Assembly: GCF_048564905.1 (NCBI RefSeq)
Contig: NC_132989.1
Coordinates: 6,183,257 to 6,247,256 of the forward strand
DNA length: 64,000 bases
Direction of reading: 5' to 3'
Source: Vicugna pacos
Lineage: Eukaryota; Chordata; Mammalia; Artiodactyla; Camelidae
Part shown: piece by piece, positions 35,690 to 47,549 of the stretch
How the letters are laid out: each line of letters begins with the position of its first letter
Numbering within the stretch: position 1 is the first letter of the stretch
Made by a program: the position numbers and the translations under genes
Notes under the pieces: model-generated
The model's input: only the letters and a program-made list of their open reading frames with translations
Told to the model about the DNA's origin: nothing
The model's database searches: none

Positions 35690-37960
35690 CTGTTCCCATA
35701 TCTTGGCCATTGTGAATAATGTTACAATACACATGGAGTGGAGATGTCTCTTCAATAGAACGACTTCATCTTCTTTGGATATATAATCAGAAGTAGGACT
35801 GCTGTATCATATGGTAATTCTAATTTTATGCTTTCGGGAGTCACCATACTGTTTTCCATAGTGCTGTACCAGTTTACATTCCCACCAACAGTCTCCTTTC
35901 CTTCACACCCTTGACAGCATTTGTTATCTCTTGTCCTTTTGATAATAGCCATCTTGGCAGGTGTAAGACAAGACCTCATTGTGGTTTTGATTTGCATTTT
36001 CCTGATGATTAGTGATACAGAACACCTTTTTACATGCTTGTGGACAACACGTATGTCTTTTTTGGAAAAACACCAAATCAGTTCCTCTGCCCCTTTTTTA
36101 ATCAGACTGTTTGTTTTCTTGCTATTGAGTTGTTTAAGTTCCTTGTACATGAGTAGAGTAATGGTTTTTTTCCATAAAAGTGAAAATCCTTTTTGTGTTT
36201 CTTTCAGTTAGTGAAAACGTGTATTAACATCAGTCTTTTGTACAAGAAACGTGTCATAACACAAACTTTCAGAAAGTGAGGGCTACTTTTCCCTTTATGC
36301 CATTTTGGCTTGCCACAGGTTTCACAGGAATGCTCTATTTTCACATATCAGAGGAAACTTGTATATTTGGGATATTAACCCCTTTGCAAATCTTTTTCTC
36401 CTCATCTGTAGCTTGTCTTTGAATTTTGTTGATTGTTTCTTTTGCTGTGTACAGCTTTTTAAGTTTGATGGAGTCACTTTAAATTTTGCTTTTGTTGCTT
36501 GTGCTTTTGGTGTCACATCCAAAAATTGTTGCCAAGATTGATGGCAAGTATCAATCCTGTCCGTTTTTCTACGCTTTTCTCTAGGAATTTCAGGGTTTCA
36601 GGTTTAACTTTAGGTTTAAGTTCTGAAACCATTTTGAGTTAAGTTTTGTGAGTGTTGTAAAATTGGAATCAGTTCTTTTTTAGCTCTATTGACATATAAT
36701 ATTATGTAAGTTTAGGTGTACAATGTGTTAATTTAATACACTTATATATTTGTAAAATTATTACCACCATTAGCTAACACTTCCATAAGTCATATAATTA
36801 CCTTTACTTTTTTTATGGTGAGAACATTTAAGATCTACTTTTTTTTTAACAACTTTCAAGTGTATAATACATTATGGTAAACTAAATAGGGTCTAGTTTT
36901 ATTTTATTTTTGCATGTAGAGATCTAGTTTTTCCAACATGATTTGTTAAAGATACTATCCTTTCCCCACTGAATATTTCTGGCTCCTTTGTCAAATGTTA
37001 GTTGACAATATATGCATGGATTTATTCTGGGGATCTTGATTCTGTTTCTTTGGTCTATGTGTCTGATTTTATGCCAGACATATGCCATACTGTTTTGATT
37101 ACTATAGTATTGTAATATAGTTTGAAACCAGAAAGTACAATGTCTCCATATGTGTTCTCTATCAAGACTTTTTTGGCTACTCGGGGTCTTTTGAGATTTC
37201 CTACAAATTTTAGGATTGTGCTATTGTTTGAATGCCATTAGAATTTTGATAGGGATTTCTTTGAATATATAGATGGCTTGAGTAGTATGCTATTTTAACA
37301 GTATCAACTCAATGTTAAATCTAGGAATAAAGGATGTATTTCCATTTATTTTTGTCCTCTTCAATTTCTTTTGTCAATGTCTTACACATTTTAATTATAG
37401 AGCTTTCAAATCCTTGGTTAAACTTATTCCTAAGTATCTTATTATTTTTGATGCTATTATGAATGAGAATGTTTCTTTAATTCTTTTTCAGACAGTTCAT
37501 TGTTAGTGTATAGAAATGCAAATGAGGTTTGCATGTTGATTTTGTATCCTGACGCTTTACTGAATTTATTTAGTAGTCAAAGGCTTTTTAATTTGGAGTC
37601 TTTAGAATTCTCTTTACACAAGATTATGTCATCATCAAACAGAGACAATGTTTTCCTTTGTGATTTGAATGCCTTTTACTTCTTTTTCTTGTCTGATTGT
37701 CTTGGCTAGGACTTCCAGTATATATTGAATATTTTAATGGTGGAAGTGGGCACCCTTGTCTTGTTGCTGATCCTAGAGGGAAAACTTTCACCCTTTACCA
37801 CTGAGTATGCTATTAGCTGTGGGTTTGTCACATATGGCCTGTATTATGTTGAGTCATGTTTGTTCTATATCCAATTTGCTGAGAGATTTTATTATGAAAG
37901 CAAAACCCAACGCAATAGAGGAAAACAAATCCTTTAATGGATGTCTAGGGACTCACTTCC
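35690..37960 (-). repeat. L1 ORF2 3' half, minus strand
   Basis: This is continuous reverse complement of L1 ORF2 from the RT region (near 37900) to the C-terminus (35752-36150, with [20 protein letters not shown]). A small L1MA-like 3' tail segment lies at about 36660-36890 (GTTAATTTAATACACTTATA). It is broken in many places. Confidence 0.85.
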
Positions 37961-39399
37961 TCTGTGGTTTCCTATTTGCCTCAAGGATTCTCCTGGGGTC
38001 ACCTGCTGTTGTCATGTGTGCTTTTAATTGTCTGTATGACCTCAAAAATACTGCCTGCAGGTGGAAACCAAAATGCTCACATCTCCTGACACCAAGCCTT
38101 CCTCAAAAAGTAACCAGGAGCACCACTACGTGAGGCAAGCGTGATGTGTTGAAAATCCAGTGTGTGTAGGTACGTGAGCACAGGTAAAATGAAGAAGAGA
38201 CTGGCTGGGCTTCCAATAATCATATCTACTGGTTTGCCTTGCTTCAGGATAATATTTCCCCTTAATAGAGTTCTTTGTAGCAACCTGAGAAGCCAGGGGT
38301 GAATATTTAGTATGGAACCAACATTTAGAATAATGTTACTAAATTAAACCACCTCTTGGATCTGGTTCTTTCTTCAATTTCCGCCCCCTTGTCCCTAGGA
38401 GCTTTCCATAATCTCTACCTGGAAATTTAGTAGCCAGCAGATGGGAAAACATAAGTATTGGGTCTCAGAGGTAAGTAAACCTAGTAAACGTCAATGAAGC
38501 AGCATTAACAGTAAATCCTCAGTGTTATCTTCATCTTCCGTAGGAATTTACACATCACCACTGGTGCCACCAGGAGGTAACACTTGGTAAGGAGGAAAAG
38601 TGGGAAATCTTAACGGGCTTTTCTTGTTCCAATCAGAGTTTTCCTTTCAAAATTTGACCCTCACCCCATCCCTTAATTGCACTTTCCTACCCTATAGATT
38701 TGCTGTGGATTGATTTTTGCTTTTTGATGCCTAAATACAATCTGAGTAACTACTGATTAGGGTAGAAAATTCTCCTTTCCTGTTTCCATAAACTTGTACA
38801 GAAGAGTATATTCTTCCTCTTGAGTGCAGGCACAGTCTTATTTCTCATTTAGAGCTTCTGGAATCTGATTTGATTATTATTTCTGTATTTATCCTGATGT
38901 GGTTCATATAAGTGTCTATGAATAAATCTAAAAGAAAATGCAATAGTGTATATTGCTTCATTTCTCAGTTGATGTGTACTATTTTAGAAAATGACCTCCC
39001 AGATTCTATTCTAGTAGAAGGACAGATTCATTTCACAGCACTCTATTTTGCACCCATCTATAGTTTCCAGATCCACAGGCAGAGCACTGCAAAGAAATAA
39101 ATTTTATGTGTTTACCTGTTGCATGTCTAGGTGTGGATATACGAAATGGCTACATACGACCTCAAGGCATTTGCCATAGTGAAAATAGTTTATGATTATA
39201 GGAAACCCATGTTTATTTTGGGGGCTTAACAGAAGACTAAGAATTAAATTATGAAATATCTGAAAACCCAGCATCAAGACCATGAAATTGAGGATGGTGG
39301 TGGAAGGAACTCTGGGAAACTCTGGGAAATAGATCATATTAATTGGTTCCGGTTCCTTCTTCATTCATCCTTTCATGGTTCACTGTGAGCGGAGTTAAC
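37961..39399. other. Intergenic, nothing recognised
   Basis: This is mixed to AT-rich sequence upstream of the olfactory receptor. It could contain that gene's non-coding 5' exon and promoter, but I cannot place them. Confidence 0.35.
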
Positions 39400-39745
39400 T
39401 TCTCGGCCACATTGATATTGGACTTCTCAGTGTGACTTGCTCTAGTCAGTGGAATGTGATTGAAAGAAATAGATTCAGTTCTAAGTTTAGGCCTTAGGGG
39501 CGAATCTTGTGATTTTTTTGCTTGCCCATTTTGGCTTCTGCTGTCTTCCTTGAGAAGAGCAAGCCCCAGAACAAGAGACATACATATGGTGGAGGATATA
39601 TATATGTACTTTGCTGGCAGCCTCAAGCAAAATGCCCCACCTGCCTCACAGATAGGGGAGCAAGAAAATACATGTTTGTTGTCAAAGGCCACAGAAATTT
39701 GTGGAGTTATTTTTCACCTCACATTACTACAGCAATAACTGACCA
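39400..39745 (+). mobile_element. MLT1-like MaLR LTR fossil upstream of the olfactory receptor
   Basis: The 3' part reads ACATGTTTGTTGTCAAAGGC, then ATTACTACAGCAATAACTGA, a decayed MLT1-type LTR end in plus orientation. It ends about 95 bases before the receptor ATG. It is old and has no coding part. Confidence 0.55.
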
Positions 39746-39796
39746 ATAAAAATATTTTTAAAGGCTTTAAAGCATTTCATTTGACTTGTATTTCGC

Positions 39797-39816
39797 TTTT
39801 CTTCCTCTTTTGAAAG
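39797..39816 (+). promoter_or_regulatory. Splice acceptor before the olfactory receptor start
   Basis: A run of TTCTTCCTCTTTTGAAAG ends in AG at 39816, 23 bases before the ATG. Olfactory receptors usually have a non-coding 5' exon spliced to one coding exon, and this site fits that plan. Confidence 0.6.
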
Positions 39817-39839
39817 GTTCAACCAGATCAGTCATAGCC

Positions 39840-40787
39840 ATGGAGGAAGAAAATGAGACATTGACAACAGATTTTACTCTCTTAGGACTCTTCCCCAATA
39901 TGAAGTATGTCAGTATCCTTATCTACATCATCATCTTGATTTACCTTGCCGCAGTAATTGGGAACTTCATCTTGCTTCTTCTGATATGGATGGACTTGAG
40001 GCTCCACACTCCAATGTACTTTCTGCTCAGCCAGCTTTCTCTCATAGACCTGGCCCTCATCAGCAGCACTGTCCCAAAGATGATGGTAAACTTTTTCTCT
40101 GGAAGGAAGGATATCACAATTGTTGCCTGTGGAACCCAGATGTTTTTCTTTTTCACTCTTGGGGGTGCTGAATGTATCCTCTTGACCCTCATGGCCTATG
40201 ATCAATATGTAGCTGTCTGTAACCCCTTGAGATATGCAGTCATCATAAACCACGAGGTCTGTCTGCAAATGGTCATAGTGTCTTGGACTGGGGGCATTTT
40301 AGTTTCCACAGTCCATACATCCTATACCATGAATCTGCCTATCTGTAGCTCCAGAGAAATCCATCATTTCTTCTGTGAGATGCCAGCAATCATGAAGATC
40401 TCATGCAAAGACACTTCCACCTATGAGGTGGTGGTCTTTGTGATGGGCATTGCATTTATCATCATCCCTTTTGGATTCATTATGTCTTCCTATACCTTCA
40501 TCTTCCTCACTGTCCTTCATATGAAATCTCCCCAAGGCAGGAACAAAGCCTTGGCCACCTGCTCCTCCCATCTTACAGTGGTAAGTTTTTATCTAGGACC
40601 ATGCGTTTATATGTACATGACACCTGGTTCCTCCCATTCCCCTGATCAAGAGCAGGTTGTGTCTGTATTTTGCACTGTCCTCACACCCATGCTCAATCCA
40701 CTCATCTACAGCCTGAGAAATAAAGATGTGGTGGGGGCTTTTCAGAAAGTCCTGAGGAAACATCTAGCCTCTAAATGGAAAACATAA
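39840..40787 (+). CDS. Olfactory receptor, family 2-like (class II), intact frame
   Basis: This is an odorant-binding G-protein-coupled receptor of olfactory neuron cilia, coupling to Golf. It has 315 residues, normal for the family. The start is the ATG in GCCATGG (39840), a strong context right before the N-terminal glycosylation site NET (residues 5-7). An in-frame upstream stretch has no ATG. Landmarks are GN in TM1 (41-42), LHTPMYFLLSQLSLIDL (55-71), C97 and C179 for the extracellular disulfide, KALATCSSHLTVV (236-248) opening TM6, and PMLNPLIYSLRN (283-294) in TM7. The oddity is MAYDQYVAVC at 118-127, where the near-invariant DRY Arg is Gln (codon CAA at 40203-40205). The sequence resembles the OR2 groups near human 1q44 (OR2L, OR2T, OR2AJ, OR2AE), but I cannot name the orthologue. 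Confidence 0.93.
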   Translation: MEEENETLTTDFTLLGLFPNMKYVSILIYIIILIYLAAVIGNFILLLLIWMDLRLHTPMYFLLSQLSLIDLALISSTVPKMMVNFFSGRKDITIVACGTQMFFFFTLGGAECILLTLMAYDQYVAVCNPLRYAVIINHEVCLQMVIVSWTGGILVSTVHTSYTMNLPICSSREIHHFFCEMPAIMKISCKDTSTYEVVVFVMGIAFIIIPFGFIMSSYTFIFLTVLHMKSPQGRNKALATCSSHLTVVSFYLGPCVYMYMTPGSSHSPDQEQVVSVFCTVLTPMLNPLIYSLRNKDVVGAFQKVLRKHLASKWKT

Positions 40788-42029
40788 ATGTCAAGGTGGA
40801 GAATAATCATCTAGAAGATCAAGAACAAAGACTCTAGTAGCATCCACAGTTGCATTTTCCAGTGTGAGGAACTTTGCTGTAGCTCTGTAGGCACCCCATA
40901 TTGTGGAATTCAACTGACAATATTAATTCGATCATAAATACTTTGTGAGGAGCATTTTTGCAATCAGTGTCTAATCCTTTGTTTCCAAAATGGATCAATT
41001 CAACTGCTGTTCTTGAAACCAGTTCATAAGCACAGAAAAAGTTCCAATTTTCTTTTTATACCTGAAATATTTAGACATCTTCCAGTGTCTTTGAGGCTCA
41101 GCCTTATTTGGTATTATTAGTGCTTTAGATCTTGTTAATTCCCGTTGTTAGAAACACCAACATCCTAGGAAAGACACATGTGACTGATACGTGAAAAAGA
41201 ATTGGTTTTTATCGGGGGCAATGATAACATCACATTTTTTTTTCCTTTCAAATGCCCTAGAAAACTCAGTATGTTGACACCATTCTCCCTGCTTGACTTG
41301 GGTAGAAGTTTTTTGGCAAAAGTCCTAAGTTCATGGGCAGTGCAGTAAGATTCTCAGTAATAAGGCCTAAGGTTTGATGCAGCGTTTTTTCTTTCGTTTT
41401 CTGTAAATATGTAAATAGTCCTGATATCAGCCCATATGAGTCATAATAAAACTTTATGGGTGAAATATATTGCAAAAGTTGTGCCCCACAGGAAGAAATT
41501 TAAATTATAGTATATGTAGTTTACCACCCCTCAGCTCATCAAAAAGCACTCTAAAATCTATTGGTCGATAAGATGTGTGGAAAATGGCATTTATGAGCAT
41601 TGTTGGTAATAATGTTCCTATTATGGCTTTTTTGGAATCCAATTTATTAAAATTAAATTGTGTTTTACATTCTTTTCAGGAATTCTCCTTCTAGGAATTT
41701 TCCAAAATAAATGAAATTAAAGTATCAATAGTTAACTATGTACTTGCATGTGTGTGTGTGGAATTTTTTTCTCAAAGACTGGCAACAACCAATGTGACAA
41801 TGGCTGAATAAACTGTGGTTCATCCATATGACGGAAAGAGCTATTATAAAGCTATTATAAAGAATGAGTTAAAAATACACAATATAATTAGAAAGATATC
41901 CAGAAGGAGTTTTGGGGGCAAGAAGACAAGGTTTGTGGGGGAAACATTATAATGAATGTCTGTATTTTGGTAAAATAAACAATGACCCTAAAGTTGCTAT
42001 ATATGTGTACATTTGTGTGTCAGTCTATT
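40788..42029. other. Olfactory receptor 3' flank, mostly unrecognised
   Basis: It begins as 3' UTR. At about 41690-41880 a faint plus-strand LINE ORF2-end pattern (GCTGAATAAACTGTGGTTCA) can be seen. Nothing coding is supported. Confidence 0.4.
41445..41450 (+). terminator. Candidate olfactory receptor polyadenylation signal
   Basis: AATAAA about 660 bases after the stop codon (CATAATAAAACTTTA). It is plausible for a receptor 3' UTR but unproven. Confidence 0.3.
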
Positions 42030-42215
42030 CAATTATCTTTTTTTCTAGTATTATTGAGATATAATTGACACATAATATTGTGTAAATTTAAGGTGTACGA
42101 TGTGATAAATTTGATACACATATATATTGCAAAATGTTTATCATAAGGTAAGTCAACACATTATTCACTTCAAGTAATTACAATTTGTTGTGTTTTGATG
42201 AGAACATTAAACTTC
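42030..42215 (-). repeat. L1MA-like 3' end fragment
   Basis: TTATTGAGATATAATTGACA and AGGTGTACGATGTGATAAAT are the reverse complement of an older L1 3' UTR. This is a different subfamily from the tail next to it. Confidence 0.7.
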
Positions 42216-42234
42216 TACTCTTTGTGTGTGTGTG

Positions 42235-43437
42235 CTAGACTTTCTTTTTATTGAAGTATAGTTGATTTACAATATTGTGTCAGTCTCAGGTGTACAGCCA
42301 AGTGATTCAGTTACATATACTACATATACATATAAAATATATATATTTAGATTATTTTCCATTAGAGATTATTACAAGATATTGAATATAGATTCCTGTG
42401 CTATACAATAAGTTCTTGTTGTTTGTCTGGTTGTGGTTAGTGTATAGAAATACACGCCTGCTTTGTCACCCAAGGACCAGGGTCCAGCCAGTACCAGGGC
42501 AGAGTCCGGCCTGTGTTTGTGGATTCCTTCCTCAGGCTTTGGGATTGTTTGTTTCTTATTTTTGGTATCTGCCCCCTGGTGGATGAGGCTGGACAAGAGA
42601 TTTATGCAGGTTTTCTGGCTGAAGGAAAAAATGTCTGCCCACTGCTGGGTGGAGCTTGGTGCTGGTCGTCTGGTGGGAAGGGCCCTGTCTAGAGGCATCT
42701 GTGGCTGAGGAAGTCGGCTGATGGGTGAGGCTGTGTTCCCACCCAGTATGCTGTCCGGCCTGAGGCATCCCAGTCTTTAAGCCTACAGGCTGTTGGGTGG
42801 GGCTGGGTCTTGGTACTAATCCAGTCAAGATGTCAGCCTCCAGGAAAGCTCATGTAGATGAACACTCCCAGGTCTGCCACCAGCTTTTATGTCCCCAGGG
42901 TGAGCCACAGCCACCCCTACCTCCCCAGGAGACCTTCCGAAACCAGCAGGCAGGTCTGGTCCAGGTTCCTATGAAATCACTGCCTCTGCCCTTGGACCTG
43001 GTGCACATGAGATCCTGTGTGTACTTCTCAAGAGAAGAAAGTCTGTTTCCCCCAGTCCCATGGGGCTCCTGGAGTTAAGCCACACTGGCCTTCAAAACCA
43101 GATGTCCTGGGGTCTCCTCCCAAAGCCAGAACCCCAGGCTGGGGAGACTGATGCGGGGCCCAGAACTCTCACTCCTGTGGGAGGGGCTCTGTGACTTAAT
43201 TATTCTTCAGCTTGTAGGTTGTCCACCCAAGAGGTACGGGGTCTGATTTTATTGCGAGCACGCCCCTCCTACCGTCCTCCTGTGGTTCCCTCTTTTTTTT
43301 ATTAGGGTTGAAGAAAATCTTTTTGCTAGGTTCCAGTCTTTTTATCTTTGATGGTTGTCAACGGTCAGTTGTGGTTTTGTTTTAGTCGCAAGGAGAGGCG
43401 AGCTCGTGGTCCTACTTCTCTGCTATCTTGACCGGAA
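42235..43437 (-). repeat. Younger L1 with 5' UTR joined to 3' tail
   Basis: On the minus strand 43437 to about 42464 is GC-rich. It starts like a cetartiodactyl L1 5' UTR (GGTCAAGATAGCAGAGAAGT, then ACCACAACTGACCGTTGACA). Without any ORF1 or ORF2 it then meets the L1 3' tail (about 42460-42235, GTAAATCAACTATACTTCAA). The copy is internally deleted and cannot code. Confidence 0.6.
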
Positions 43438-44490
43438 CTCCCTATTATTTGCGAACTTTCTGATGACATCAATTCTGACCAGTGTTAAGTGATACTTCAG
43501 TGTGGTTTTGATTTGCACTTCTCTAATAATTAGTAATGTTGAACATCTTTTCATGTGCCTGTTCAGCATCCGAATGTCTTCACTGGAGAGATGTCTTTGT
43601 GTTTTCTGCCCATATTTTAATTGGGTTGTTTCCTGATATTGACTTTTATGACCTGTTCGTATATTTTGGATATTAACCCCTGGTCAATTGCATCATTTAC
43701 AACTATTTTCTCCCATTTTTTAGGTTGTCCTTTTGTTAATTTGATGGTTTCCCTTGCTGCAAACAAGCTTTTAGGTTTAATTGGATACCATTTGTTTACT
43801 TTTGCTTTTATTTATTTCACCTTGGGAGGCTTACCTAAGAAAATACTGCTACAATTTTTGTCCAAGAAAGTTTTGCCTATGTTCTCTTCTAGCATTTTAT
43901 AGTGTCATGTGTTATACGTAGGTGTCTGCACCATTTTGAGTTTATTTTTGTGTATGGTGTGAGGGAGTGTTCTAACTTCACTGATTTACATATGGCTGTC
44001 CAACTTTCCCAACACCACTTGTCAAAGAGACTGTCTTAAAAAACAAACAAACAAACAATAAAAAAGAGACTGTCTTTTCTCCATTGTATATTCTTGCCTC
44101 CTTTGTCAAAGATTAATTGACCAAAAGTTTGTGGGTTTATTTCTGGGCTCTCTATTCTGTCCCATTGATCTATTTCTATTTTGTGCCAATATGATGCTGT
44201 TTTGATTCCTGTACTTTTGTAGTATTGTCTGAAGTCTGTGAGGGTTATGCCTTCAGATTCGTTCTTTTTCTTCAGGATTGCTTTGGCAATTCTGGCTATT
44301 TTGTGATTCCATATAAATTTTAGGATCATTTTTTCTAGTTCTGTGAACAATATCATGTATGTTTTGATTGGGATTGCATTAAATCTGCAGATTGCTTTGT
44401 GTAGTATGGCCATTTTAACAATATCAATTCTTTTAATTCAAGAGTAGGGGATATATTTCCATTTCTTTATATCATGTTCAAATTCCTTCA
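43438..44490 (-). repeat. L1 ORF2 fragment, minus strand
   Basis: A frame at 44036-44413 gives clear ORF2 ([40 protein letters not shown]). The segment continues toward the ORF2 C-terminal region at 43438. A short (AAAC)n-like insertion lies near 44040-44060. It is broken. Confidence 0.85.
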
Positions 44491-44499
44491 TCACACAAA

Positions 44500-46710
44500 G
44501 TCAGGTAGGAAGGGAAAGATCCACACAAAGTCAGGTAGGAAGCAAAAAGTAATAAATTAGAGACCAGTGCCCCAAGAAGGGGACCCAGAAAATGAAGGAT
44601 ATCAATGGCTCAAAGATTCTCCCTGGGGAGTGACAGGATCAAACCACATATTTGGCACCCCAACCCTGAGGTCTAACACCTGGAAGATAAATTCCCTTAA
44701 TTGGTTTGAAAACCAGTGGGACTTTCAGAAGGGCTGTAAAAAAAACTAAGCACCACTCATGAGGAATGGACACACACATGCGTGCATACTCCTAGAAACA
44801 AGACTGAGGAAGCAGATTGAAAATACCTGGGGCTTGGCCTGTGTCCCACGACTGCCCCAGCATATGTCCTGGCTCCTCTCCGGCCCCTCTAGCTCTGGTG
44901 CAGCGCCCACTAGGGTGACGCTGGGATTACCGGGGAGAGTGCACACCAGGGGGAACAGAGCTGGCTCAGACATGACTCTGCATCTGAACAGGGGTAGCCA
45001 TAGCTTTTGCAGGTGGAGGCAGGAAATTGGGAACTATCTGGAGCTCTGACTGGTCTGCCAGGACCATCCCATTGTGCACCTCAACCTATACTGGATACCA
45101 GCTCTGGGCACTGTTGCTCTAGTGCTGCTCACCTCTGGCAGATGTGCTGTTTCCAGGAGGATGGCATACTTAGAGGGAGCAGAACCAAATCAGATATAAT
45201 CCTCAGGGATTCTTCTCCAACACCTTGGCACCTGACCCCACCCCTGATAAGACAGTGACAGCCACTGAGCAGAGGAGACACTCCTAGTCACACTTGGCCT
45301 GGATCTAGCCACTCCTCCAACCCCACCAACCCCAAGGTGACAGTTGCCAGAAAACTCAGGGGGAAGACTCAACTCATACACAGTTCAGATCCAGCTCTCC
45401 CAGCACAGTCACTGGACACAAGCACACTGCATAGGAACACTCCCACACAAAGACATTCCTTCAAGACAAGAATAGGTAGCTGTTTACAAAGAGAGAAAGA
45501 AAATTAAACAAAATGAGAAGACAGAAGAAATTGTTTTAAATGAAAGAACAAGAAAAAACCCTGAAAGAACAACTAATAAAAGAGAGATAATTTACCAGAC
45601 AGAGTTCAAAGCATTAGTAATAAGAATGTTAGTTGAACTTGGGAAAAGAAAAGAAGAACACAGTAAGAATCTTAACCAGGAGCTAAAATATATTTTAAAA
45701 GAGCTACTCAGAGCTGATGAATAAAAAACCAGAATGAAAAACACATTAGAAGGAATTAACAACAAACTGGGCGATATAGAAGAATGCAAAAGTGGTTTGT
45801 AAGATTGAGTAATGAAAATCACCCAAACAAAACAGGAAAGAGAAAAATCAATTTTTAATAAATGAGGACAACTTAAGGGACCTCTGGCGTAACATCAGGC
45901 ATACTATCATCTGTATTAAAAGGATCTCAGAAGGAGAAGAGATAAAGCAGTAGAAATTGTATTTGATAAAATTATGGTTGAGAAATTCCGAAACCTGAAA
46001 AAAGAGATATCCAGGTACAGGAATCACAAAAGAGTTCCAAACAAGATGAACTCAAACAGACTCACACCAAGACATATCATAATTAAAATGGCAAAAGTTA
46101 AAGATAGAATTCTAAAGGCAGCAAGAGAAAAACAAAGAGTCACATATTGTACCCCAGTGTTCATAGCAGCATTATTTTCTATAGCTAAGATATGGAAACA
46201 ACTTAAGTGTCCATCAACAGATGACTGGATAAAGAAGATGTGATGATAGGTAGATCATATATAGAGAGAGATATTTATATCTCTATACATTAGAATATCA
46301 CTTAGCTCTAAAAAATAAAAAATTTTGCCATTTGCAACAACATAAATGAAGCTGAGGGCATTAAACTTAGTGAAATAAGCCAGAGAAAGACATGGACTGT
46401 TTGTTATCACTTATATGTGGAATCTAGAAAATAAAATAAATGAATAAATATAACAAAACAGAAACAGATTCACAGATATGAAGAACAGACTAGTGGTTAC
46501 CAGTGGGGAGGGGGAGAAGGGGAGCAAACAGAGGTAGGGAATCAAGTAGTTCAAACTACTATGTATAAAATAAGTAAACTACAAGGACATATTTTATAGC
46601 ATAGGGAGCATGGTTAACAATTTATAATACCTGTAAGTGGAATATTATAAAAATATTGAATCACTATATTATACATCTGACATTCACAATATTGTAAATT
46701 AACTGTACAT
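44500..46710 (+). repeat. L1, plus strand: 5' UTR, ORF1 part, ORF2 end and 3' tail
   Basis: 44500-45470 is GC-rich 5' UTR-like sequence. 45470-46140 is Lys/Glu-rich ORF1-type coiled-coil sequence with many breaks. At 46150 it jumps to the ORF2 C-terminus (TGTTCATAGCAGCATTATTT; ACTTAAGTGTCCATCAACAG), then a 3' UTR to about 46710. The ORF2 body is deleted. It lies head to head with the minus-strand L1 to its left. Confidence 0.75.
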
Positions 46711-46719
46711 CAGTTTTAA

Positions 46720-46920
46720 AAAGATGAGGAAGAGACACCAGAAATAAAGAGAAAAAGCCATCTGTAAGGCAAGCAGAGAGGGCTCAGAAGAAACCAGATC
46801 TTCCAAAACCTTAATCTTAGGCTTCCAGCTTCCAGAAATAAGAGAAAGTTAATTTGTTTTTTTTTTAAGCCTCCCAATATGTGGTATTTTGTTATGGCAG
46901 TCCAATCAAATGAACACGTT
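46720..46920 (+). mobile_element. MLT1-type MaLR LTR 3' fragment
   Basis: GGCTTCCAGCTTCCAGAAAT, then TATGTGGTATTTTGTTATGG and CAGTCCAATCAAATG form the classic MaLR LTR 3' end in plus orientation. It is partial and old. Confidence 0.7.
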
Positions 46921-47192
46921 TGAGTGCTGAGAAGTGGAGTGTTGCTGTAATGAATACATAAACATGTGGAAGTAGTTTTGGATATAGGCAATGAGCAGAA
47001 TCTGGAAAAGTCTTGAGATGCATGTTAGAAAAAATCAAGTTTGCCTTGAACAGACTGTGTTTTGGAATTTGGATATTAAAGGCAATTCTGGTGAGGCCTT
47101 ATTGAAATAAGGTACAAGTCACTGGATTAAAGGAAGTCCTTATTATAAAAAGGCAAACAATTTAGCTGAGTTTTGTTTTCGTTGTTTTGTGG
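46921..47192. other. Short intergenic gap, nothing recognised
   Basis: This is AT-rich sequence between two LTR fossils. No feature is supported. Confidence 0.3.
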
Positions 47193-47549
47193 TGTTAGAA
47201 AAGAGACAACGGGACCAAAATGGAGTCACTTGTGCTGAACCCATGGTACCAAACCAAGACTTAATACCTAATCTAACTGCAGATTCAATGTCTCCTAGGA
47301 ATGTAATCTTTAATCAGTCAATCCAGAACTACCTGGTGAGCACCAGTGAGGTAATCCTTGATAGGTAACCAGTGACCTAAACCTTAAACAATTCTTTTCC
47401 CTCCTGCTTCTGCCTATAAATTCTTTACATTTTGTGCAGCTCCTTAGAGCTGTTTTCCACTGGCTATGAGACGTTGCTCCATTAATGAATTGTTCAATAA
47501 AGTCAGTAAGATTTTAAACTTTTACTCAGTTGAATTTTGTTTTCTAACA
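47193..47549 (+). mobile_element. ERV LTR fossil with sharp inverted ends
   Basis: The LTR is 357 bases, beginning TGTTAGAAAA and ending TTTTCTAACA, a perfect 10-base inverted pair. It has a TATAAATTC box near 47415 and AATAAAG near 47497. The flanks do not show a clear direct repeat, and the next bases (GATTTGGCAGCAGAA) look like the start of an internal region, so this may be a 5' LTR. The class is not settled. Confidence 0.65.

Noticed and set aside
39786-39839. Extended N-terminus for the olfactory receptor
   Set aside because: The upstream in-frame stretch has no ATG and contains the splice acceptor. The ATG at 39840 has a strong context and gives the normal length.
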